From CAVONV01 sp963697355 (GTDB taxonomy: Bacteria > Acidobacteriota > Vicinamibacteria > Marinacidobacterales > DATDRI01), in the NCBI GenBank assembly GCA_963697355.1, contig CAVONV010000013.1, forward strand, positions 124,001 through 188,000: a stretch of DNA of 64,000 nt, in the 5' to 3' direction. Of this stretch, positions 1 through 7,789 are shown piece by piece (the stretch's first letter is position 1; every line of letters begins with the position of its first letter). The translations under genes were made by a program, and so were the position numbers. The notes beneath the pieces are model-generated. The model ran no database searches, was not told the DNA's origin, and saw only the letters and a program-made list of their open reading frames with translations.

Positions 1-1290
1 ATTCAGGACAAGCGAGTGAGTCTCGAGCCTAACAGCTCGAAAATGGTTGTGTTCGATCCTTTCACGCTGCCCGAGGGTATATCACGCGGCCTGGTACGGA
101 TTGGCGACGATGCCTTGCTCCAGGACAACGTTTTCTATTTCGTGGTCTGGCCCGGGCAGTCGATCTCCGTCACCATCGTGGATGGCGGCCGCCAAGGCAG
201 ACAGAGTCTCTACCTTCGCCGGGCTCTTGCCATTGGTGACAGACCTTCGTTCGACGTGGAAGTGAAGTCTCCGTCGAACCTCCAGGACAGGGATCTGAGC
301 CGAAGCTCGGTCGTTTTCTTGAACGATATACCACCACCGAGCGAACGCATGGGGCAAAGGCTTCGCGACTTCGTTCAGAGGGGTGGTGGGCTCGTCGTCG
401 TTTTGGGCGAGGGGTCCGGTCGAACGAGCTGGTCGGGTCCGGCGGAAGGGCTCTTGCCCGGGACATGGAGCGGGGCCAAGACCGTCGATCGATCGCCGGA
501 TTGGGGCGGGACGCTATCCTTTGTCGACTACAGCCATGAGCTCTTCGAGCTCTTTGAAGCGCCCCACAGCGGAGATTTCTCAACCGCCAAGTTTTTCCGT
601 TATCGACCCATCGAAGTGGGGTCGGGCGCGCGCGTACTCGCTCGATTCGATGATGCGAACGTGTCACTCGCAGAATCGAGAGTGGGTGATGGCAAGGTGT
701 TACTTTGGAGCTCGACGCTCGACACGTTTTGGAACGACTTGGCGCTCCAACCGGTTTTTCTGCCCTTCGTCCATCAAGTCACGAAATATGCGTCGGGATA
801 CGCTGAGGCTGAGCACTGGCGCACCGTAGGTGACGTTCTTGATGCATCTCGGTTCTTGGGTGTCGTCGAAACGAGTTTCTCTTTGCCATCGGGTGGAGGC
901 GGCGCGATCGATGGCCCCGAGCTCGTGGCCACGACGCCGAGCGGAAACAGAATCGTACTCGCTCAGGAGGAACAGGAGCGATATTTGATGCGGCTCGAAG
1001 AACAGGGCTTCTACGATGTGAAGATACCGGATACCGAACCGTCCGAGGCGGTCAGTTTGGCCGTTAATCTGGATGTAACGGAGTCCGATCTCTCTCGACT
1101 CGATCCCGAAGAACTGGAAGCGGCGGTCCGGTATAGCGGTGGTTCCACTTCTCTTGCTTCCGCATCTGAATGGACACCCGAGGACCAGGAGCGTAAACAG
1201 AATTTCTGGTGGTTTCTCTTGTTGGTTGCGTTTTTGCTACTTGTGGCTGAAACGAGGTGGTCGAACCGTTTGTCCCGTTTGGCAAGGTGA
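1..1290 (+). CDS. C-terminal part of a BatA/vWA-type membrane protein (5'-truncated)
   Basis: The frame is already open at base 1 (IQDKR precedes the first GTG at 16), so the real start lies upstream and about 430 residues are visible. Around residues 100-135 (VVFLNDIPPP, then GGGLVVVLGE) it resembles the glutamine-amidotransferase-like fold seen in the C-terminal half of BatA/vWA proteins. Most of the rest looks beta-rich and extracytoplasmic. A single C-terminal membrane helix (FWWFLLLVAFLLLVAE) is followed by a basic tail (RLSRLAR), as in BatA proteins. The DUF4175 gene follows after 49 bp; in related bacteria the two sit behind MoxR and DUF58 genes. The family call is inference from architecture; no vWA domain can be seen because the N-terminus is missing. 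Confidence 0.6.
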   Translation: MQDKRVSLEPNSSKMVVFDPFTLPEGISRGLVRIGDDALLQDNVFYFVVWPGQSISVTIVDGGRQGRQSLYLRRALAIGDRPSFDVEVKSPSNLQDRDLSRSSVVFLNDIPPPSERMGQRLRDFVQRGGGLVVVLGEGSGRTSWSGPAEGLLPGTWSGAKTVDRSPDWGGTLSFVDYSHELFELFEAPHSGDFSTAKFFRYRPIEVGSGARVLARFDDANVSLAESRVGDGKVLLWSSTLDTFWNDLALQPVFLPFVHQVTKYASGYAEAEHWRTVGDVLDASRFLGVVETSFSLPSGGGGAIDGPELVATTPSGNRIVLAQEEQERYLMRLEEQGFYDVKIPDTEPSEAVSLAVNLDVTESDLSRLDPEELEAAVRYSGGSTSLASASEWTPEDQERKQNFWWFLLLVAFLLLVAETRWSNRLSRLAR

Positions 1291-1339
1291 GCGTCGAGAC
1301 GAGGATCGAATTGCGGGGTTCAGGAGAAGAGGTGCTGTG

Positions 1340-4300
1340 ATGTTCAACCGACCTCAAGGGTCAGGCTACGAAGATCTCATCGGGATCATCCGACAGGTGC
1401 GGAGACGTTGGAGAGCGCGGCTCGCGTTGCGGGGGGCGGCCATCGTCATCGCTTTGGGTTTCCTTGCATTTGCGGCCTCTTCCTTTGGTATGGATGTTTT
1501 CCGTTACAGCGAATGGTCCGTCACTCTTTTTCGTGTGTTCGCATACCTGGCTATGGTCGGGCTCGCCGTGAAGTTCCTCATCCTACTACCCCTGTTCCGT
1601 CGAGTAGGCGACGAGCAGGTTGCTCTCTATATCGAGGAGCATAGTCCCGAGTTGCAGCAGGCGGTGATCAGCGCGGTTGAAGCCGGTGCGGAGAAGGAAG
1701 GAAAAGCGGACAGCTTGGTGTCCTCGAAGCTCATCGAAAAGCTCGTCGGCTCTGCGGTGGAGCAGTGCGAGAGCATGGACAGCGGGCGGGGGATCGAGCA
1801 CCGAAGGCTGCAGAAAGCCTCGGGCGCATTAGCGCTCTTTGCCGCGGCTGGGATGGTGGCTGTGGTTTTGGGACCTAGTTTCCTGCGCCATGGCGGTTCT
1901 CTCCTCCTGAAGCCCTGGAGGAGCGCCCAAGCCGCCAACCCCTATTTCATCACCGTGGAGCCGGGGAACATTGGAGTGGCGCGTGGCGCCGATCAAATGG
2001 TCGAGGCCCAACTTGGCGGATTCGACTCGGATCGCGTCGAGGTCGCTTTCAAGGCCGGTGACAACGAGGATTGGCAAAGATGGCCCATGACATTCGACGA
2101 AGCCACGGGCGAGTACGGCTTCTTGCTTTTCGATCTTCAGGAGCCCACACACTATTTCGTGGAGGCCAGCGGAGTGCGCTCGGACATATGGCGCATCGAC
2201 GTTTCTGACCTGCCCTTTGTAGAGCGAATCGACCTCGAATTTCATTTCCCGAAATACGCGGGATTAGAGCCCCGTCGAGTCGAGGATGGAGGCGACATTG
2301 CGGTTTTGAGAGGTACTCACGTCGAGTTCACGATTACCTCGACCGTCAGGGTCGCCGGAGGCCGCATTCAGGTTGAGGGGGCCGAGCCGACGACCCTCGA
2401 GCTTCAGGAGGACTCGACCCTGACCGGCGTCATCGATGTCGAACGGGACGGATTCTACAAAGTCGAGTTGGAAGCCTTCGATGGGCAAATGCACGTCGCT
2501 TCACCCGACTACATCATTGAAGTTCTGACCGATCAGCCGCCTACCATTGCAGTCACCAAACCGGGGCGCGATTCGAAGGTCACTTCTATCGAGGAGGTTT
2601 TCACTGAAGTCAAAGCCGAAGATGACTACGGTGTGGGGAAGGTGGAGCTGATTTACTCTGTGAACGGAGGTCCGGATCAGCAGAAGATGCTATTTCGGAA
2701 TGAATCATCCCCCAAGAAGGAGCTCTCCGCCGGTCACACCTTTTTCCTGGAGGATTTGGAGCTCGAACCGGGCGATTTTGTCTCCTACTTTGCCAAGGCG
2801 ACCGATACGGATGGGGTCTCCGGTGCGCAAACCGCGACGACCGATATCTATTTCATCGAGGTGCGTCCCTTCGGCAAGGATTACCGTCAATCACAACAAC
2901 AAGGTGGAGGTGGAGGTGGCGCCGGGGGGGCAGATGGCGCTTTGTCGCTTAGACAACGGCAGATAGTTGCTGCGACCTTCAGGCTCATCAGGGACAAAGA
3001 CGAGTATGCTCCGAAGGAGTACACCGAGAACCTCACGACCATAGCTCTGATGCAGGGGCGGTTGAGAGAGCAAGCCGAGAATCTTCTCCGTCGCATGAGC
3101 AATCGCGGGATTACGGATCAAGATTCGGATTTCGGGAAGATTTCCAATTCGCTTCGTCTCGCCATGGAGGAGATGGGGCCGGCCGAAGAAAAACTGATGG
3201 AAGGCAATCCCTCCGACGCTTTGCCGCCCGAGCAGAGAGCGCTCCAGCACCTCCAGCGCGCGGAGGCGACGTTTCGTGACGTGCAAGTGACCTTTGGCGG
3301 TGGTGGTGGCGGAGGAGGCGGAGAGCAGTCCAATGCCGAAGACTTGGCGGATTTCTTCGAGCTCGAGTTGGACAAGTTACGGAATCAATACGAGACCGTC
3401 GAGAGGGGCGAAAAACAATCGGCGAGCAATCAGATCGATGAAGCTCTTCAGAGACTTCAAGAGCTGGCCCGGCGTCAGCAGCAAGAAAACGAACGGATGA
3501 AACGACGAGCCGGTAACCCACAGGGAGGTGGACGAGGTGGCGGACAACAGCGGGAACTGGCCGAAGAGACGGAGGAGCTCGCCAGAAAGCTCGAGAAGTT
3601 GGCACGTGAGCAGTCGCAACCGGACCTCATGGATACGGCTCGCCGTCTCCGAGAGGCTGCCGAAGCCATGCGCCGTGGCTCGAGCGGTGGCAGACAAGGC
3701 AATGTAGCGGAAGGCATTGCCGCCTTGGATGAGCTCAAGGATGCCCGTCGATTGTTGGAAAAGAACCGAGAGGTCCGACTCGAGAGCGATATCCAAGATG
3801 CCATTGATCGAGCCCGACGTCTGGCTTCACAGCAGGAAAAGGTGTTGTCGGAGGTCCGCAAGCTCGACCAAGAGGGAGGTGCCGGCCGAGCCGAGAGACT
3901 AGACCGGTTGCTCGAGCGCAAAGATGAAATGGCCACCGAGGTGGCGGCTCTAGAAGACCAGATGGATCGTATGGCGCGAGAGTCTCGAAGCGAGCAGAAG
4001 AATGCGTCGAGGAAGCTTCAGGAGGCTGCAAACTCGATTCGCGACAGCAAGCTCAAAGAGAAGATCCGCTATTCGAAGGGTGTGGTCCAAGGTCGCTCGG
4101 GGGAATATGCCGAGCAGTTCGAAGAACAGGTTCGAGGCGACATAGAAAATCTCGAAGACCGCATACAGCAAGCGGCTGGAGCGATAGGCCAGTCGGAGGA
4201 ATCCCAAGTGGCCGATGCGATCGAAAAGACCCGGGATTTGGTCCAGAACTTGGAGTCGTTGGGCGATCGGATTCGCGAACGAAGGGAAGAGGCACGCCGT

Positions 4301-4891
4301 TTGGATCGGGAAGCACGAGGTCCACAGGGAGAGTCTTCATCGGAATCGGGCGAGAAGCAAGAACAGGGTCAGAATGAAGGCGAGTCCTCGAAAGCAGGCG
4401 GCGAGGGTCAAGGCGGACAAGGTCAAAAAGGGGAACGGGGGGAGTCTGGTTCTGCCGAGCCGAGCACCGAACCGGGAACCGAAGGCTCCGCCGGCTCATT
4501 GGATGGTCGGAACTTCCAACCGGGTACCCTCTCGGCCGAGGACATTCGGCAGTGGCGCAGAGAGTTTCGCGAGAGAGTTCAGCAAGCAGAAGATCTACGG
4601 AATGAGCTTCGGCGTCAAGATCTACAGGTGCCGGATCTCAAAGATATCATCGCTCGGATGAAGGAGTTCGACTCGAAACAGATCTACCTCGACCCTCTCG
4701 GTTTCGATGAACTGCAATCCGGTCTTCTCGAAGAGCTCAAGCAGTTCGAATATTGGCTTCGTAGAGAGCTCGAAGGCATCGGCAAGGATAAGCTCTTCCT
4801 CGCCGGCTCGGATCAGGTGCCTTCGGAATATAGAAAACTCGTCGAAGAGTACTATCGGTCGCTGTCTCGCACACCAAGTAAGAAGAAATAG
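1340..4891 (+). CDS. DUF4175-family membrane and coiled-coil protein
   Basis: A protein of about 1183 residues. Two or three N-terminal membrane helices (about residues 35-100, and 160-185 around LALFAAAGMVAVVLG) are followed by a long extracytoplasmic region with beta-sandwich character. A Gly-rich linker, very long Arg/Glu/Gln-rich coiled coils with further poly-Gly tracts, and a Gly/Glu/Ser low-complexity stretch near residue 1000 come next. The conserved C-terminal block (QLRNELRRQDLQ region to YYRSLSR) is typical of DUF4175 proteins. The start is ATG 1340, or GTG 1337 just before it, behind AGGAG at 1322; an upstream in-frame extension to 1139 overlaps the preceding gene and looks spurious. 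Function unknown; probably an envelope component of the MoxR/BatA cluster. Confidence 0.72.
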   Translation: MFNRPQGSGYEDLIGIIRQVRRRWRARLALRGAAIVIALGFLAFAASSFGMDVFRYSEWSVTLFRVFAYLAMVGLAVKFLILLPLFRRVGDEQVALYIEEHSPELQQAVISAVEAGAEKEGKADSLVSSKLIEKLVGSAVEQCESMDSGRGIEHRRLQKASGALALFAAAGMVAVVLGPSFLRHGGSLLLKPWRSAQAANPYFITVEPGNIGVARGADQMVEAQLGGFDSDRVEVAFKAGDNEDWQRWPMTFDEATGEYGFLLFDLQEPTHYFVEASGVRSDIWRIDVSDLPFVERIDLEFHFPKYAGLEPRRVEDGGDIAVLRGTHVEFTITSTVRVAGGRIQVEGAEPTTLELQEDSTLTGVIDVERDGFYKVELEAFDGQMHVASPDYIIEVLTDQPPTIAVTKPGRDSKVTSIEEVFTEVKAEDDYGVGKVELIYSVNGGPDQQKMLFRNESSPKKELSAGHTFFLEDLELEPGDFVSYFAKATDTDGVSGAQTATTDIYFIEVRPFGKDYRQSQQQGGGGGGAGGADGALSLRQRQIVAATFRLIRDKDEYAPKEYTENLTTIALMQGRLREQAENLLRRMSNRGITDQDSDFGKISNSLRLAMEEMGPAEEKLMEGNPSDALPPEQRALQHLQRAEATFRDVQVTFGGGGGGGGGEQSNAEDLADFFELELDKLRNQYETVERGEKQSASNQIDEALQRLQELARRQQQENERMKRRAGNPQGGGRGGGQQRELAEETEELARKLEKLAREQSQPDLMDTARRLREAAEAMRRGSSGGRQGNVAEGIAALDELKDARRLLEKNREVRLESDIQDAIDRARRLASQQEKVLSEVRKLDQEGGAGRAERLDRLLERKDEMATEVAALEDQMDRMARESRSEQKNASRKLQEAANSIRDSKLKEKIRYSKGVVQGRSGEYAEQFEEQVRGDIENLEDRIQQAAGAIGQSEESQVADAIEKTRDLVQNLESLGDRIRERREEARRLDREARGPQGESSSESGEKQEQGQNEGESSKAGGEGQGGQGQKGERGESGSAEPSTEPGTEGSAGSLDGRNFQPGTLSAEDIRQWRREFRERVQQAEDLRNELRRQDLQVPDLKDIIARMKEFDSKQIYLDPLGFDELQSGLLEELKQFEYWLRRELEGIGKDKLFLAGSDQVPSEYRKLVEEYYRSLSRTPSKKK

Positions 4892-4892
4892 C

Positions 4893-4983
4893 AGTCGAGC
4901 AGTCAAGCAGCCGACCAGTCAGTGAGAACCCGGATCATGCCGCGATCAAGATTCTTGGATTCTTGATTTCCTGAGTTCTCACT
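4893..4983. repeat. Short-period repeat patch: CAGTCRAG octads followed by inverted AGAAATCA octads
   Basis: Immediately after the DUF4175 stop come four octads, CAGTCGAG, CAGTCAAG, CAGCCGAC and CAGTCAGT. The second part, read on the minus strand, gives AGAACTCA, GGAAATCA, AGAATCCA, AGAATCTT in register. AGTGAGAAC at 4921-4929 is the inverted match of GTTCTCACT at 4975-4983. An inner ATCAAGA/TCTTGAT pair can also fold, so the patch could form a stem-loop at the 3' end of the transcript. It belongs to the dispersed octamer family described in the findings. Confidence 0.7.
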
Positions 4984-5001
4984 TCGTGACTCTAAAGCTG
5001 T

Positions 5002-5029
5002 TTGCTCATTGTCACGCTATTAATATACG
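5002..5029 (+). promoter_or_regulatory. Possible sigma70-type promoter for the helicase gene
   Basis: TTGCTC (5002-5007) and TATACG (5024-5029) are 16 bp apart and lie about 45 bp before the helicase ATG in an AT-rich stretch. The match to consensus is moderate only. Confidence 0.35.
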
Positions 5030-5073
5030 ATCTGCCCTGAACGAAAACCTTCCAAAAGAACGGTTCAACTTTC

Positions 5074-6486
5074 ATGACAGTTACTAAATTCGAATCCTTA
5101 GACCTTACTCAAGCGACTCTCGACTCATTGACGGAGATGGGTTACAGAGAACCCACCGTGGTGCAGCAGGAGACGATCCCTAGAATGCTATCCGGTCGTG
5201 ATCTTGTCGTCATGTCGAGAACGGGCACCGGAAAAACCGCTGCTTTCGGTATTCCGATTATCGAGAAAGTCGACCTCGAAGCCAAGATGGTGCAAGCCGT
5301 TGTGCTGACTCCTACAAGGGAACTGACAGTTCAGGTATCGAGCGAACTGGAAAGACTCGGCAAAGGCAGGAAGATACAGATCGAGGCTATCTATGGCGGC
5401 GAATCGATAGCCGGTCAAATCAAAGCCATTAGGGCCGGTGTGCAGGTTGTCGTGGGAACACCGGGTCGTGTGCTGGACCATTTGAAACGGAGGACTCTCG
5501 ACCTCGGATCCATAGGCGTACTCGTGCTCGATGAGGCGGACAAGATGCTCGACATGGGCTTCGCTCAAGAAATGGCGGAGATCATGCAGTTCATGCCTGA
5601 ACAAAGGCAAACACTGCTGTTCTCTGCCACGATACCTTTGGGAATCCGCGGTTTGATTTACAACTACTTGGTGGAGCCGGAATGGATCCTGTTGTCCGAG
5701 GATTTCGTCTATGTCCAGGATGTCGAGCATGTTTACATCATTGCGCCGCAAATGCAGAAAGAACAGATCCTCTACAAGCTCATTGAGCATGATCAGCCGG
5801 CATCGACCATGATTTTCTGCAATACGAGAGCAGAAGTGCGGGTCGTGGCCGGGTTTCTGGCGCAGCAGGGGCTGTCAGTGGCCATGATATCGAGTGACCT
5901 GGCTCAAAGCAAAAGAAAGCAGGTCATGGATCAATTCCGAAGCGGTAGCATCCGGCACCTCGTCGCAACTGATGTGGCGGCACGGGGTATCGATATCGAA
6001 GACCTTTCGCACGTGTTCATCTTTTCCACGCCGGACTCTCCGGAGCTTTATATTCATCGTGCCGGGCGGACCGGAAGGATCGGGAAAACTGGCACCGTCG
6101 TCTCTCTCGTTTCCGCAACGGATCTGTTCAATTTCAACCGCCTCGTGAACAGGTATCGCCTGCAAGTTCATGAGCGGCCTGTTCCGACCGATGATGAGAT
6201 CCGCGAACGAAAGGTTGACCGTATCTTGAAACGCCTGAATGAGAAAGCTGCGGCGGTGAGTGAAGACGAGTTGAAAGAGTGGGGCGATGTCGTCGAAGCT
6301 TTGGCCGAGTATCCAGAGCGCCGGCGGCTCTTGACATATCTACTACGGCACGACTTCTCACCGCCGGTTGTCATCGACGAGTCGGATCTCGGAGACGAGG
6401 AGAAGCAGAGGGAAAAAGCCGAACCGAAGAGACCGCGTCGTCGCAGGCGACCACCTCGAAGGGGGCCTGGAAGTAACTCTCAGTGA
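5074..6486 (+). CDS. DEAD-box ATP-dependent RNA helicase
   Basis: A 470-residue DEAD-box helicase with all expected motifs in order: Q-motif region (MGYREPTVVQQETIP), Walker A SRTGTGKT (about residues 48-55), PTRELT, GG and TPGR, the DEAD box VLDEADKMLD, the SAT motif (FSATIP), then in the second RecA domain VATDVAARGID and HRAGRTGR. Such enzymes unwind RNA duplexes in ribosome assembly or mRNA decay. After the core there is about 110 residues ending in a strongly basic tail (RPRRRRRPPRRG), probably an RNA-binding extension. I cannot assign it to CsdA, RhlE or DbpA. It is alone between two repeat-rich gaps. Its last codon and stop (CAG TGA) fall inside a heptamer array (6481-6508). Confidence 0.93.
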   Translation: MTVTKFESLDLTQATLDSLTEMGYREPTVVQQETIPRMLSGRDLVVMSRTGTGKTAAFGIPIIEKVDLEAKMVQAVVLTPTRELTVQVSSELERLGKGRKIQIEAIYGGESIAGQIKAIRAGVQVVVGTPGRVLDHLKRRTLDLGSIGVLVLDEADKMLDMGFAQEMAEIMQFMPEQRQTLLFSATIPLGIRGLIYNYLVEPEWILLSEDFVYVQDVEHVYIIAPQMQKEQILYKLIEHDQPASTMIFCNTRAEVRVVAGFLAQQGLSVAMISSDLAQSKRKQVMDQFRSGSIRHLVATDVAARGIDIEDLSHVFIFSTPDSPELYIHRAGRTGRIGKTGTVVSLVSATDLFNFNRLVNRYRLQVHERPVPTDDEIRERKVDRILKRLNEKAAAVSEDELKEWGDVVEALAEYPERRRLLTYLLRHDFSPPVVIDESDLGDEEKQREKAEPKRPRRRRRPPRRGPGSNSQ

Positions 6487-6877
6487 CCAGAGGTCAGAGG
6501 CCAGTCCGCCTCTTCGCGGCCTTCGGCGGACCCGCCGAAGCTTCCGTCAATTGTAGCAAGCGAAGGCGGGTGACCAGTTCGGTCAGCCAAGAGCGCAAAT
6601 CCATTTGAGATAGACTCTTCCCGAATTCTTGAGTACTCGAGTTCTTCGCCGGGAATTCAGTCCCGGCTGCCTGACTGCCTGCATGCCCCTGCCCGGAGGA
6701 AGTTAGTCGGAAGAGTGCCAGAAATCAGTAGGCCGTAGGTCCTCGGTAGTGGGGCGGGAGGCTCCTGGGCTCTCTCCCATTTGGACCCGATGATGGTGAT
6801 AGTCCAGTCCTCGGGTTGGACGATTCTCCGCTTCGTCCGCTATCCTGAGCAAGAACCCCAAAATAAGTGGAGGCCCT
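6481..6877. other. Intergenic region of 391 bp with repeat debris and GC-rich hairpins
   Basis: No gene is visible. Contents in order: a heptad run CAGTGAC, CAGAGGT, CAGAGGC, CAGTCCG at 6481-6508; a hairpin GTCCGCC (6504-6510) / GGCGGAC (6525-6531); a second hairpin ACCCGCC (6530-6536) / GGCGGGT (6565-6571); an inverted octad patch at 6622-6648 that includes a 17-base stretch (6629-6645) identical to 15578-15594; then unremarkable sequence. A weak TTGGAC...TATCCT pair with a 19-bp spacer lies near 6815-6845 ahead of the next gene. Confidence 0.6.
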
Positions 6878-7429
6878 ATGTGGGGATGTGCGAGTCTTTT
6901 CGTCCTGGTGCTTGCGGTTCCAATGTACTCAACGGCTCAATCGTTGGGTGAGGTGGCCAAGAAAGAAAAAAAACGCCGGGAAAAGAACGAAGTTCACGGT
7001 GCCAAGGTTCATGTGGTGGGCGAGGAAGAGGTCTCCACGCTGAATACAGAGCCACCCGACCGGGCAGAGTTGACGGAAGAAGAATCCGTCGATTCTTCGT
7101 TACCAACATCCGCGGACCGTTTAGACAAGGCTTCGAATCCTCCTCGTAACGACCGCCGGCAACAAGAAGCCGAGTGGCGAGCTAGGGTGAGCGAGGTCAA
7201 GTCACGTTTGAGCGAGGCCAAAGAGGAGTTCGAGTTTCTGAGCGGCTTGCATTTGGTCCCTGGAGAGTACTACGTCGACGAAAACGGCCGGCCCGTGATC
7301 ACGTCTCTTGAGCAGCTCCGGGCCATGGTGGCGGAAGCAAAGACGGCGTTGGATGTCGCCCAAAAAGCGATGGACGACTTGAGGGAGGAGGCCCGGAAGA
7401 AAAGTGTGCCACCGGGTTGGCTCAGGTAG
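6878..7429 (+). CDS. Small secreted hypothetical protein, coiled-coil
   Basis: 183 residues. The N-terminus MWGCASLFVLVLAVPMYSTAQS is a clear Sec signal peptide with likely cleavage after TAQ. Directly after it comes the charged stretch SLGEVAKKEKKRREKN, which I associate with small secreted acidobacterial proteins. The middle is acidic and low in complexity; the C-terminal half (about residues 100-180) is predicted coiled coil (SEVKSRLSEAKEEFEFL, then LDVAQKAMDDLREEARKK). GGAGG at 6869-6873 supports ATG 6878. No enzymatic motif is visible and I do not know its function. It is flanked on both sides by gaps with similar GC-rich hairpin repeats. Confidence 0.75.
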   Translation: MWGCASLFVLVLAVPMYSTAQSLGEVAKKEKKRREKNEVHGAKVHVVGEEEVSTLNTEPPDRAELTEEESVDSSLPTSADRLDKASNPPRNDRRQQEAEWRARVSEVKSRLSEAKEEFEFLSGLHLVPGEYYVDENGRPVITSLEQLRAMVAEAKTALDVAQKAMDDLREEARKKSVPPGWLR

Positions 7430-7712
7430 CGATAGCGTCGTAGAGTGGGCCGTCGGCAGTAGGCAGTTGACAGTGTCCTTCTCCACCGGTTTGTTGTCTG
7501 CGGGCGGCCCCCCGTCTACCGCCCCGCCTCTGCCGTTGGCGATCGTCTCAAAACCAACGGCTACCGCCTCCGTCGCTGAATCGATCGATGGGCCAGCGAC
7601 TTCGGCCAGTCTCGCCGAAGCTATGCGAAGGCGGACGGCAAGGCCTCGCCGTAGCTCCGTCCTTTTTTCGTCTGAGCGGAGCGAAGGCGGGGCTGCTCAC
7701 TAATTCTTGCGT
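7430..7712. other. Intergenic region with GC-rich hairpin repeats
   Basis: No gene is visible between the secreted protein and the feoB promoter. CTTCGGC (7600-7606) pairs with GCCGAAG (7614-7620). Blocks GCCGAAGCT and GCGAAGGCGG recur here (7614-7634 and 7681-7690) and in the gap before the secreted-protein gene (6533-6541, 6560-6569), so the two gaps share a repeat. Confidence 0.55.
7633..7668 (+). terminator. Probable rho-independent terminator
   Basis: GGACGG (7633-7638) pairs with CCGTCC (7657-7662), followed at once by six T (7663-7668). An alternative inner stem ACGGC/GCCGT also exists. It would stop transcription from the secreted-protein gene before the iron operon. Confidence 0.6.
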
Positions 7713-7741
7713 TTGACTCCCACTCTTTGGTTCGCTACACT
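7713..7741 (+). promoter_or_regulatory. Sigma70-type promoter of the feoB operon
   Basis: TTGACT (7713-7718), a 17-bp spacer and TACACT (7736-7741) give a good vegetative promoter. The expected start site, near 7748, is a few bases before the Fur box, so Fur binding there would block initiation or clearance. Confidence 0.7.
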
Positions 7742-7753
7742 TGCCGTACTATT

Positions 7754-7776
7754 ATGAAAATGATTTTCATTTTCAT
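7754..7776 (+). promoter_or_regulatory. Fur box upstream of feoB
   Basis: A perfect palindrome with ten-base arms ATGAAAATGA and TCATTTTCAT around TTT. Its inner 19 bases (7756-7774) match the classical Fur consensus closely. It sits just downstream of the -10 box. Because fur is the third gene of this operon, the site implies iron-dependent repression with feedback on fur itself. Confidence 0.88.
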
Positions 7777-7789
7777 GTGATGAGCATCC

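Noticed and set aside
1139..1339. Longer DUF4175 start at 1139
   Set aside because: The extension reads out of frame over the end of the BatA-like gene and lacks hydrophobic or family-like sequence; AGGAG supports 1337/1340.
2890..3330. Poly-glycine tracts of the DUF4175 gene as tandem-repeat or recombination site
   Set aside because: They are in frame, coding, and typical linkers of this family.
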